A stretch of DNA of 64,000 bases from CAIURC01 sp043777315. GTDB taxonomy: Bacteria > Verrucomicrobiota > Verrucomicrobiia > Chthoniobacterales > Chthoniobacteraceae. Of the stretch, positions 52,279 to 59,943 are shown in pieces (the first letter of the stretch is position 1; each line of letters opens with the position of its first letter). The position numbers and the translations under genes are program-made. The notes beneath the pieces were generated by a model that was not told the DNA's origin, ran no database searches, and worked only from the letters and a program-made list of their open reading frames with translations. The stretch covers positions 69,394 to 133,393 of the forward strand of contig JAYVPW010000058.1 in the NCBI GenBank assembly GCA_043777315.1, read 5' to 3'.

Positions 52279-53010
52279 ATGGGACGCCAATGGCTCCAAG
52301 CCAAACGTGAAGTCGCCAACCTGAAAAAAGGTCAGGCTGTCGGGAAACTGGTCAAAGAAATCATGGTCGCCGCGAAGCTCGGCGGCGCTGACGTCGAGGG
52401 GAATGCACGCCTCGGCGCGGCGGTGGACAAGGCGCGGCGGGCGTCGGTCACGCGCGATGTGATCGAGCGGGCGATCAAAAAAGGGGGCGGCGTCGGGGAG
52501 GACAAACTCATCCTGGAGCACGTCGTTTTCGAGGGCTACACACCGCATAAAGTGCCGGTGATCGTCGAGGTGCTGACCGACAACAACAACCGGACGAACC
52601 CGGAGATTCGGCTGATGTTCAAAAAGGCGCAGCTCGGCGCGCCGGGGAGCAACAAGTTTCTCTTCGATCATCTGGGGCTCGTCGAAGCGCATCACGCCGA
52701 CGCCGGCATCGACATCGAGGAAGCGGGGATCGAGGCGGGCGCGCAAAACGTCGAGCCGCTTTCGCACGACGAAAATGACGACATTCCCGAGGGCCGCACC
52801 GGCGCGCGTTTTCTCTGCGAGCGCTCGGACCTGTACACGGTGTCGCAGTGGCTGGGCAAAAATGGTTGGACGGTCGTGACGAGCGAGTTCGGCTACATCC
52901 CCAAGAATCTGGTGGATCTTGGCGATGATCAGCGCGGAGAAGTCGGCGAATTTTTGCAGGCGCTGGAAGATCACGACGACGTGCATCGCGTCTGGGCGGC
53001 GCTGAAATAG
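52279..53010 (+). CDS. YebC/PmpR-family transcriptional or translation regulator
   Basis: A 243-residue protein of the widespread YebC family. Landmarks: N-terminal RQWLQAKREVANLKKGQAVG, KLVKEIMVAAKLGGADVEGN, ARLGAAVDKARRASVTRDVI, IERAIKKGGG, and VEVLTDNNNRTNPEIRLMFK. It differs from the consensus start (AGHSKW...) by a short GRQWLQ. Family members are DNA-binding regulators or ease translation of poly-proline stretches. It is monocistronic here. Confidence 0.94.
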   Translation: MGRQWLQAKREVANLKKGQAVGKLVKEIMVAAKLGGADVEGNARLGAAVDKARRASVTRDVIERAIKKGGGVGEDKLILEHVVFEGYTPHKVPVIVEVLTDNNNRTNPEIRLMFKKAQLGAPGSNKFLFDHLGLVEAHHADAGIDIEEAGIEAGAQNVEPLSHDENDDIPEGRTGARFLCERSDLYTVSQWLGKNGWTVVTSEFGYIPKNLVDLGDDQRGEVGEFLQALEDHDDVHRVWAALK

Positions 53011-53105
53011 CGGCGCTCCGAGCGGGCCGAAACGGCAAGGTTGGTGGAGCGCGGCGCGCCGTCGCCGCGAGGGGCTGGCGATGACGGAGCATCGCGCTCC
53101 AGAGT
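53011..53105. repeat. inverted repeat between convergent genes
   Basis: tggagcgcg (53045-53053) faces cgcgctcca (53093-53101), with an inner gcgatg/catcgc pair (53079-53095). A hairpin at the end of the YebC gene and of the converging glycosyltransferase gene could terminate both. The GC-rich ggagcgcg/cgcgctcc form also fits the REP-like family. Confidence 0.5.
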
Positions 53106-54170
53106 TTATTTCGAGAGCAGCGCGAGCGTCCGGCGCACGTTTTCCTCGATCGAAAATCGCGCCCCGAGCTCGATCAGACGGGGCCGGATCGCGGCGCGCT
53201 TTTCGGCGGAAGCCCAACGCTCGATCGCTCGCGCCACCGTCTCCACGTCAGCGGGATCGTCGAGCACTTCGCCGTCCCGGCCGGGCTCGATGATTTCTGA
53301 AAAGCCATTGTGCCGCGTCGTGAGGACGGGCAGCCCGGCGGCGAGCGCTTCGAGACAGGCATTCGAGAACGGATCGTAAATCGTCGGCAGCAAAAACGCG
53401 TCGGCGGCGGCGAGCAGGCGCGGGATGTCGGCGCGCGGGCCGAGGTGGCGCACGCGGCGGGAGCCGGGCATCGAGCGCGGATTGCCGCGTCCGGCGACGA
53501 GCAGCGTCGGGCGCGCGAGATTGGCGGCATTCATCGCTTGCATGGCGCAGCGAAGGCCTTTTCGCTCCCAGCCGGAGCCGGCGAAAAGGACGACGTAATC
53601 GAGGGGGTCGAGCCCCAGCTCACGGCGCACTTCGGCGCGCGCGCCGGGCGGGAAATCGGGAGTGGGAACGCCGTTGTAAACGACGTGAATCCGCTCCGCC
53701 GCGCAGCCGAAGCGGCCCTCGATCTCGCCTTTCACCATGCGCGAATTCGCGATCACCAGCTTCGCTCCGCCGTCCCGGAAGAGGCTCGTCTCCAGCTCCA
53801 GCAGCGCGGCATTTTTGGGATTGAATGCGTGCAGCATTTTCTTCCACGCCGGTTCACTTTTCGCCCGCCGCTCCAGCCACCCGGCGTGGACGCCGTCGCC
53901 CGCGCGATAGGCATCGCAGCGCCAGACGCGCTCGAGGCTGAACAGAAAATCGCAATGCTCGTGGGGCCGAGTCCGCTCCAGCGCATCGGCGAAAGCGCGC
54001 GGAGAACGACCCGCCACGCGGATGATTTCCCCGCGCCACCCCGCCCACTCACCCGAAGCGAAAAGCACGCACTGATGCCCCGCCAGCGCCGCGGCGTCCG
54101 CAAAACGGCGCAAATACGCCTCAGCACCACCCGTCGGCGAAAAGCCGCGTCGAACCAAACCGAGTTTCAT
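53106..54170 (-). CDS. GT4-type glycosyltransferase
   Basis: A 354-residue GT-B glycosyltransferase. MKLGLVRRGFSPTGGAEAYL at the N-terminus contains the donor-side glycine motif, and VIANSRMVKGEIEGRFGCAA, VLFAGSGWERKGLRCAMQAM and LLPTIYDPFSNACLEALAAG follow. The last carries the EX7E-type nucleotide-sugar site. It is probably used in lipopolysaccharide or exopolysaccharide synthesis. ATG at 54170 gives the usual start; an upstream extension to 54248 was rejected. It is divergent from another GT4 gene. Confidence 0.92.
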   Translation of the reverse strand: MKLGLVRRGFSPTGGAEAYLRRFADAAALAGHQCVLFASGEWAGWRGEIIRVAGRSPRAFADALERTRPHEHCDFLFSLERVWRCDAYRAGDGVHAGWLERRAKSEPAWKKMLHAFNPKNAALLELETSLFRDGGAKLVIANSRMVKGEIEGRFGCAAERIHVVYNGVPTPDFPPGARAEVRRELGLDPLDYVVLFAGSGWERKGLRCAMQAMNAANLARPTLLVAGRGNPRSMPGSRRVRHLGPRADIPRLLAAADAFLLPTIYDPFSNACLEALAAGLPVLTTRHNGFSEIIEPGRDGEVLDDPADVETVARAIERWASAEKRAAIRPRLIELGARFSIEENVRRTLALLSK

Positions 54171-54274
54171 GGTGGTGGGATTTGGTTTTCGGGTTGGTGA
54201 TTCACGGGTGATTTCCGTTTGCACGGGGCATCGGCATTCCCGCCCCACATCGCGGCGGCGCGGCGGGAGAAGCG

Positions 54275-54341
54275 AAGCAGGAAAATAGGAAAACAGGAAC
54301 GAGCGGGAAACTCCGACTCCTGTTTTTCTGTTTTCCTGCTT
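54275..54341. repeat. inverted octamer array (CAGGAAAA)n between divergent glycosyltransferase genes
   Basis: Left aagcaggaaaataggaaaac... (54275-54299) and right tcctgtttttctgttttcctgctt (54318-54341) are near-complementary arms around an 18-base loop. The unit is the same as in the array between pdhB and pdhC. Confidence 0.85.
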
Positions 54342-54383
54342 ATCCGTTCGGGAAGCTCAGTGCCGCGCACCCGGCGTTTCCAA

Positions 54384-55562
54384 ATGTCTCTTCCCACGAA
54401 TCTTCTCTACGCCACCTCCGCGCGCCTCGGCGGCAGCGGGCTCGATGCCGTGGCGCTGGAGACGCTGCGCGGAGCCGAACGCGCGGGGATTCTCGGAGAG
54501 GCGATCACGTTCGACAATCGGCAGACCGAGATCCCGCCGGAGCGCATCCGGACACTCGCGCGGCATCCGGTGCGGATGCTCTCGTGGTTCGTCGAGCGGG
54601 AGTTTTATTACGGGGCGAAAAAACACGCGCTCGACCGGGAAGCCGCGCGGATGCTGCATCGCGGAGCCTTCGATCTTTTCCACGGCTGGTCCGGCGAATG
54701 CGTGCGGACGCTGCGCGAGGCGAGGCGGCGCGGCATCCCGAGCATGATCGAAATCCCGACGTGGCATCGGCACAAAGGCAGAACCAAGCCGGAGCGGCTG
54801 ACGCAATCCGAGCGCGAACGCGCGGCCTTTCGCGGGATCGCCGGATGGAAAAATGGGCTCCTCATTTCGCGGCAGCAGATGCTGGAGGAGTATGCGCTGG
54901 CCGACCTCATTCTCGTGCTTTCGGAAAAGGCGGAGGAGACGTTTCTGTTGGCGGGAGTGGCGAAGGAGAAGCTCTTCCGGCATCAGCGCGGGGTCGATGT
55001 GGCGCGCTTCACGCCGGCGGAAAAAACGCCGGACATTTTCCGCGCGGTCTTCGTCGGCGCGCTGATCGAGCGGAAGGGCGTGCATCATCTTTTGCGCGCG
55101 TGGAAGGCGCTGAATCTGGGCGACGCGGAACTGGTGCTGGTCGGCACGGTGCATCCTGAAATGGAGAAATGGCTGCGCGAATTCGGGAGCGAAAACGTGA
55201 AGCTGCCGGGCTTCGTCCCGAACGTGGAGGAATGCTACCGCTCGGCGGCGGTGCACGTATTTCCGTCGAGCTGTGAAGGCTCGGCGAAGACGACCTACGA
55301 AGCGGCGGCGTGCGGGCTGCCACAAATCACCACGCGCGAATCCGGCGATGTGGTGAGCGACGGCGTGAACGGAATCGTGATCCCGCCGGACGATCCCGAC
55401 GCGATCGCATCGGCGCTCGCGCGGCTGCACGGCGACCGGGATTGGTGCGCGCGACTCGGCTCGGCGGGGCGGCGGCGCGTGGTGGAAAATTTCACATGGG
55501 AGCATTTCCGCGCGCGCCTGCTGGAGGCGTATGGCGCGGCGATGGAGATGGGCGCGAAATGA
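54384..55562 (+). CDS. GT4-type glycosyltransferase
   Basis: A 392-residue glycosyltransferase. Landmarks: LYATSARLGGSGLDAVAL at the N-terminus, LVLSEKAEETFLLAGVAKEK, AVFVGALIERKGVHHLLRAW, VLVGTVHPEMEKWLREFG, and VFPSSCEGSAKTTYEAAACG containing the EX7E-type motif. The ATG at 54384 was chosen because the upstream extension lies in the octamer repeat. It probably acts on the same surface glycan as the neighbouring glycosyltransferases. Confidence 0.92.
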   Translation: MSLPTNLLYATSARLGGSGLDAVALETLRGAERAGILGEAITFDNRQTEIPPERIRTLARHPVRMLSWFVEREFYYGAKKHALDREAARMLHRGAFDLFHGWSGECVRTLREARRRGIPSMIEIPTWHRHKGRTKPERLTQSERERAAFRGIAGWKNGLLISRQQMLEEYALADLILVLSEKAEETFLLAGVAKEKLFRHQRGVDVARFTPAEKTPDIFRAVFVGALIERKGVHHLLRAWKALNLGDAELVLVGTVHPEMEKWLREFGSENVKLPGFVPNVEECYRSAAVHVFPSSCEGSAKTTYEAAACGLPQITTRESGDVVSDGVNGIVIPPDDPDAIASALARLHGDRDWCARLGSAGRRRVVENFTWEHFRARLLEAYGAAMEMGAK

Positions 55563-55587
55563 GAACAGTCCGCGAGCATCGGCTCCA

Positions 55588-55747
55588 GGTAGCGCACTCG
55601 TCCCGAGTGCTGGTTTCGGCGTCCCGCCGAATCGAACTTTCGACAACGCGCGATGTCTGTGCGAGAGCGCGCATTCCCACCGCGCGCGGCTTTAAAAGTC
55701 CGTCGCGGCGGGACGCCGCGACCAGCACTCGGGACGAGTGCGCTACC
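55588..55747. repeat. REP-like element, 42-base inverted repeat
   Basis: Arms at 55588-55629 and 55706-55747 match in 40 of 42 positions and are separated by 76 bases. Each arm contains its own hairpin gcactcg-(3)-cgagtgc. The structure is typical of REP doublets spread by RAYT transposases. No open reading frame in the spacer is credible. Confidence 0.85.
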
Positions 55748-55758
55748 CGGAGCTGCCG

Positions 55759-56748
55759 ATGAAGATCCTCGCGCTGCAGCTCAAGCGCATCGGCGATCTC
55801 GTGCTCACGGCACCGGCGCTGGCGGTGCTGCGGCGGCGGTTTCCGGCAGCGCGGATCACGCTCGCGGTGGGGGAGGGTTGCGCGGAGTTGCTGCCGGCGA
55901 TTCCGGGGATCGATGAGCGGCTCGCGGGGTCGAATTGGACGACGTGGCGGCGGCTGATTTCGACGCGGTTCGATGTCTGCCTCGACTTCACAGGCAACGA
56001 CCGCTCGGCCTTTTTCACCCTGCTCTCGCGCGCCCGCCAGCGGGTCGCTTTCGAGTCGGTGAAACGGTCACGCACCCGCGCTCTGGCTTACAATCGGCTC
56101 GTCGATTCGCCGGTCCGCGAGCACCACACGATCGACCATTATTTGCATCTCCTCCGCGGTCTCGACGCCGCTCCCGCAGGCGAGGAATCCGCACCCCTGG
56201 CGCTCGAATTGCCTGCGGAAATTCTGGCCAAATCGGTGGGGCTGGCTGGCGGTGGGCCATTCGTGGTGATCCATCCCGGGACCGCGCGCGCGGAGAAATT
56301 CTGGCTGCCCGAGCGCTGGGCGGAAGTGATCGTGCACATTCGCCGCGTGCACGGAATCGAGTGCGTGATCACCGGTGGGGCGGGGGATTTGGAACGCGAG
56401 CACATTGCGCAAATCCAGCGCGCGCTCGCGACCCCGTGCCTCGATTTGTCCGGCAAAATCAACCTGCTCGAATTCGCGACCGTGATCGCCAAATCAAGCG
56501 CCTGCCTGAGTTGCGACACCGCTGCGGTGCATCTCGCCGCGGCTTTTGCCATTCCACAAATCGCCCTTTACGGACCGACGAATCCCTTCCACTGGCGACC
56601 GCGGCACGACCGCGCGGTCGTGATTTCCGCAGCGCAACCGGACGCGCCGCTCACGCGTTTCGAGCCGCGGATGCGCGGCGCGACGATGGAGCGCATCTCG
56701 ACCGAGGTAGTTATCCGTGCTACCGATGCGCGTCTTGATTCGCCCTGA
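55759..56748 (+). CDS. glycosyltransferase family 9 (heptosyltransferase-like)
   Basis: A 329-residue GT9 protein. Landmarks: LALQLKRIGDLVLTAPALAV at the N-terminus, CLDFTGNDRSAFFTLLSRA, FVVIHPGTARAEKFWLPERW, ECVITGGAGDLEREHIAQIQ, DLSGKINLLEFATVIAKSSA and CLSCDTAAVHLAAAFAIPQI with ALYGPTNPFHW. This pattern is that of ADP-heptose:LPS heptosyltransferases. ATG at 55759 was preferred to 55738, which lies inside the REP arm. It is followed by a perfect hairpin and the ABC exporter gene. Confidence 0.94.
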   Translation: MKILALQLKRIGDLVLTAPALAVLRRRFPAARITLAVGEGCAELLPAIPGIDERLAGSNWTTWRRLISTRFDVCLDFTGNDRSAFFTLLSRARQRVAFESVKRSRTRALAYNRLVDSPVREHHTIDHYLHLLRGLDAAPAGEESAPLALELPAEILAKSVGLAGGGPFVVIHPGTARAEKFWLPERWAEVIVHIRRVHGIECVITGGAGDLEREHIAQIQRALATPCLDLSGKINLLEFATVIAKSSACLSCDTAAVHLAAAFAIPQIALYGPTNPFHWRPRHDRAVVISAAQPDAPLTRFEPRMRGATMERISTEVVIRATDARLDSP

Positions 56749-56752
56749 AATG

Positions 56753-56822
56753 AACCGCGAAGGAGCGAAGGAGCGAAGGGGAGAGCAGGAGTTCATCTTC
56801 GCTCCTTCGCTCCTTCGCGGTT
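56753..56822. repeat. perfect 26-18-26 inverted repeat of GGAGCGAA units
   Basis: Left arm 56753-56778 (aaccgcgaaggagcgaagga...) and right arm 56797-56822 are exact complements. Each arm has two to three GGAGCGAA-type octamers. It lies between the heptosyltransferase and ABC exporter genes and would form a strong hairpin in the mRNA. Confidence 0.92.
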
Positions 56823-56834
56823 AAAAAATCTCCC

Positions 56835-58724
56835 ATGGCTTCCAAACAAATCTCCCGAAAAGACATCGCCAAAATGTCGTTCCGCGATTTCGTGCGTGCG
56901 GCGCGGGAGCCGTATCGGCGGCTGTTTTCGTATCTTCAGCCGTATCGATTTCGGTTCGGGCTCGGCATCGTTTTCGGCGCGCTTTTCGGCGCGGTGCAGG
57001 CATTGCTGATTTTCGATGTGCGGTTCGTGGCGGGCGCGGTTTTTTCGGGAGGAAAAGTGAAGGTCAGCGAGAAGGTGCTGCGGTGGCTGCCGGGGCTGGC
57101 GGATCTGAATCTCGGCGACGGATTCGGCGTGCTGCTGATCATTTGCGCGAGCATCCCGGCGATCATGTTGCTGCGCGGTTTGTGCAGTTACTTGAACAGC
57201 TACTACATGCTCTGGGTGAGCGTGCGGGTGCTCGACGACATCCGCACGGAGGCCTTCCGGCACGCGCTGAATCAGTCGATGGAGTTCTTCAACAAATCGA
57301 AGGCGGGCGAGCTCGTGCAGACGGTTTTCAACCAAACGCGGATGGCGCAGCAGGCGCTGACGACGATCTCGGGCGATCTCGTGAAGCAGCCCATTTCGAT
57401 CCTCACGGCGCTCGGGACGTTGTTCTACCTCGACTGGCGTTTCACGCTGATGTCGTTCGTGATTTTTCCGCTGTGCATTTTGCCCGTGGTGATCGTGAGC
57501 AAAAAAGTGCGCAAGGCCGGGAGCCGCGAGGAGGAGGAGGCGGGGATGCTGATGGTGATCATGCACGAGGCCTTCGCCGGAGTGCGGGTGGTGAAAACGC
57601 ACGCGCGGGAGGATTACGAATCGGCGCGCTTCAACGTGGCGAACAAGCAGATCATGCAGTTCATCATGCGGTGGCGGAAGGCGATGGAATTGAGCGGGCC
57701 GCTGGTCGAGACGATCGCCTCGCTCGGGGTCGCGGCGGCGCTGCTGTGGGCTTGGTATTACAAGCTCGGGTTCGACAATTTCATCGCGCTGACCGGCGGG
57801 CTGATGCTGCTTTATCCGGCGTTCAAATCGCTCAGCCGCATCTATCTCACGATGCAAAAATGTCTCGCTTCGACGACGAAAGTTTTCGAGCTCCTCGACC
57901 GCAAACCGGCGATCGAAGACGCGCCGGATGCGAAGCGTTTGCGGCTGGAAAAGGGCGAGATCATTTTTGATGGCGTGACCTTCGGATATGGCCGCGAGCG
58001 GGTCGCGGTGCGGGAGATTGACTTGCGAATTCCCGCAGGCGGGACGTGCGCGCTGGTCGGCGCGAGCGGGGCGGGGAAGAGCACGCTGCTCGCGCTTTTG
58101 CAGCGGCTTTACGAGCCGCAGACGGGTGCGATTTCGATCGATGGGCAGGACATCCGCAGCGTCACGCAGACGTCGCTGCGCGAGAATGTGGCGACTGTGA
58201 GCCAGGACACTTTTCTCTTCCACGACACGATCGCGAACAACATCCGCTACGGCCGGCTGGAGGCCACGCACGGCGAGGTCGAGGCGGCGGCGCGGCAGGC
58301 GTTCGCGCACGACTTCATCCTCGAGCAGCCGCACGGCTACGAGACGGTGATCGGCGACAAGGGCTGCCTGCTCAGCGGCGGGCAGCAGCAGCGCATTTCG
58401 ATCGCGCGGGCGCTGCTGAAGAACGCGCCGATTCTCCTGCTCGATGAAGCGACGAGCGCGCTCGACACCGAGAGCGAAAAGCAAATCCAGGCCGCGCTCG
58501 AAACGCTCTCGACTGGCCGCACGGTGATCGCGATCGCGCACCGGCTTTCCACCATTTTGAAGGCGGATCAAATCGTCGTGCTCGAGAGCGGGATGATCAA
58601 AGAGATCGGCACGCATCAGGAGCTTTTTGAAAAAAGCGGCTACTACCGGCGGCTCTACGATCTGCAATTCAACCGGCATTCCGGCGAAGAAGTGCCGCTC
58701 GCGGAAATGGCGGCGGCGTCGTGA
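56835..58724 (+). CDS. MsbA-like ABC transporter with fused permease and ATPase
   Basis: A 629-residue exporter half-transporter. The N-terminal membrane domain has about six helices (for example FGLGIVFGALFGAVQALLIF near residue 40). The ATPase domain starts near residue 375 with Walker A GASGAGKSTLLALLQRLYEP, signature LLSGGQQQRISIARALL, Walker B ILLLDEATSALD and the H-loop AIAHRLSTI. The pattern resembles lipid A or lipid-linked oligosaccharide exporters, which matches the adjacent glycosyltransferases. Directly after the hairpin; ATG at 56835. Confidence 0.95.
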   Translation: MASKQISRKDIAKMSFRDFVRAAREPYRRLFSYLQPYRFRFGLGIVFGALFGAVQALLIFDVRFVAGAVFSGGKVKVSEKVLRWLPGLADLNLGDGFGVLLIICASIPAIMLLRGLCSYLNSYYMLWVSVRVLDDIRTEAFRHALNQSMEFFNKSKAGELVQTVFNQTRMAQQALTTISGDLVKQPISILTALGTLFYLDWRFTLMSFVIFPLCILPVVIVSKKVRKAGSREEEEAGMLMVIMHEAFAGVRVVKTHAREDYESARFNVANKQIMQFIMRWRKAMELSGPLVETIASLGVAAALLWAWYYKLGFDNFIALTGGLMLLYPAFKSLSRIYLTMQKCLASTTKVFELLDRKPAIEDAPDAKRLRLEKGEIIFDGVTFGYGRERVAVREIDLRIPAGGTCALVGASGAGKSTLLALLQRLYEPQTGAISIDGQDIRSVTQTSLRENVATVSQDTFLFHDTIANNIRYGRLEATHGEVEAAARQAFAHDFILEQPHGYETVIGDKGCLLSGGQQQRISIARALLKNAPILLLDEATSALDTESEKQIQAALETLSTGRTVIAIAHRLSTILKADQIVVLESGMIKEIGTHQELFEKSGYYRRLYDLQFNRHSGEEVPLAEMAAAS

Positions 58725-58800
58725 GGGAATTTAAGATTTACGATTTCACGCAACGCCCTCGATCAAATCATCAATCGTAAATGATGAATTTCTTTGCTCC
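58725..58800. terminator. hairpin after the ABC exporter gene
   Basis: atttacgatt (58736-58745) faces aatcgtaaat (58773-58782), a 10-bp perfect stem around an internal loop. AT-rich sequence of the same flavour recurs in related genomes as a dispersed repeat, so this may be both terminator and repeat. Confidence 0.45.
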
Positions 58801-59286
58801 GTGAAGCTCCTCCTCGCCCTCCTCACCGCCATTCCTGTCATCGCTTCCGCGCAAGAATCGCTCGGCACGATCAAGGCCACCACGAAACTTCGGCCAGACG
58901 GCTCGATGGCCACACGCATCGTCAATCCGGATCAGCACACCATCGAGGAGTCACTGAAAGATTCCGCGGGGAAGCTCATTTCCAAAACGGTCTTCTCGAC
59001 GGACGAGCGGCACATCGCCACCGGCGCGACGCATTTCGATGCGAAGGGCAACGTGCGGTACAAGGAAATCTACAAACTCGATCAGTCGGACCGCATTTCG
59101 GAATCGGTGCTCGTCTCGGCGAATGACCGGCCACTCGGCCGCCGCGTCTTCAACTACGACTCAAAGGGCAACGCGCGCATCGATGACTACGACGCGAGCG
59201 GGAATCTCGTCGCTCCGCAATCCACGACGCAGAGCCGCGGCCGCCCGGACAAGCCGACGATCCGCCGGGCGCTGCCGGCGCACTAG
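58801..59286 (+). CDS. secreted hypothetical protein
   Basis: A 161-residue exported protein with a GTG start and signal peptide (MKLLLALLTAIPVIASAQES, cleavage after ASA). The mature part contains two YD-like strands (THFDAKGNVRYKEIYKLDQS and VFNYDSKGNARIDDYDASGN) reminiscent of YD/RHS-type repeats but far too short for a toxin. It is probably a periplasmic or surface protein. Downstream genes are on the opposite strand. Confidence 0.75.
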   Translation: MKLLLALLTAIPVIASAQESLGTIKATTKLRPDGSMATRIVNPDQHTIEESLKDSAGKLISKTVFSTDERHIATGATHFDAKGNVRYKEIYKLDQSDRISESVLVSANDRPLGRRVFNYDSKGNARIDDYDASGNLVAPQSTTQSRGRPDKPTIRRALPAH

Positions 59287-59744
59287 ATTTTGATCTTCAA
59301 CCGGCGCCGACTCTCGGCGACGTCGCGCAGCAGCGGCAGGTGCGCGAGGTCTTTCGGCCGACCGATCTTTTCTTTGCTCGCGATGATCCGCTCGAGCGGA
59401 AGAACGCGGATTTCCATTCCGTTCCACTGGAGCTTGTGCGCGCTTTTCGCCTCCGTGGCAAACGAACGGAGGCTGGTCATTTGGTAGATGAAATTGACGA
59501 GCGAATCGTCTTCCAGCGCGACGACGGTGTTGGCGATGACGCGCGCGCCAAGCTTCACACAAATGTTGAGCAGGCGAATGTATTGCCGCTCGGGAAGGTC
59601 GATCCACAAGTCCGTGTCCAGCGTCGTCGCCGGCACACCCTGCAGGATCGCCGCGCTCATTCCGACGACTTGAAACCGAATTTTTTCCTGTCCGAGAACC
59701 TGAATAAGCCGAGCGAGCGGAGATGATTTTCGTGCATCTCCCAA
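59283..59744 (-). CDS. nucleotidyltransferase-fold protein (DUF6036/AbiEii-like)
   Basis: A 153-residue protein. FQVVGMSAAILQGVPATTLD, then TDLWIDLPERQYIRLLNICV gives the G-S/D-x-D pattern of minimal nucleotidyltransferases. WNGMEIRVLPLERIIASKEK and RPKDLAHLPLLRDVAESRRR complete the family pattern of AbiEii/DUF6036-like proteins, often toxins. No ATG fits; TTG at 59744 gives the best length. Its 5' end overlaps the small upstream gene by 88 bases, which suggests translational coupling. Confidence 0.7.
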   Translation of the reverse strand: MGDARKSSPLARLIQVLGQEKIRFQVVGMSAAILQGVPATTLDTDLWIDLPERQYIRLLNICVKLGARVIANTVVALEDDSLVNFIYQMTSLRSFATEAKSAHKLQWNGMEIRVLPLERIIASKEKIGRPKDLAHLPLLRDVAESRRRLKIKI

Positions 59745-59863
59745 CGTTGGTCCGGCGTCGCCAGCAGGCTGCGCGCGTAAAGCAGGCGCTCGCTTTCGTC
59801 GAGGTGCGGCAGCGCCTTCAGCTTTTCGGCAGCCTCTCGAATCGCGCGGATTTTTTTTTCCAC
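59657..59863 (-). CDS. small helical protein preceding the nucleotidyltransferase
   Basis: A 68-residue charged helical protein with a GTG start: EKKIRAIREAAEKLKALPHL, DESERLLYARSLLATPDQRW, then a basic end. It is a possible partner or antitoxin of the nucleotidyltransferase-fold protein. It begins with a GTGG followed by nine consecutive A, a slippery tract: a one-base slip would change frame just after the start. Function unknown. Confidence 0.55.
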   Translation of the reverse strand: MEKKIRAIREAAEKLKALPHLDESERLLYARSLLATPDQRWEMHENHLRSLGLFRFSDRKKFGFKSSE

Positions 59864-59943
59864 ATGGCACGTTTGCTCCGAACGACGGCCGGGACAAGGC
59901 GGGATTGCCACTCGCGTCGCGGGCGGTAGTTTCGGCGGCCCGC

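Noticed and set aside
56793..58679. 628-codon open frame on the minus strand
   Set aside because: Exactly antisense to the ABC exporter gene, which has all its ATPase motifs; the antisense product is His/Arg/Pro-rich.
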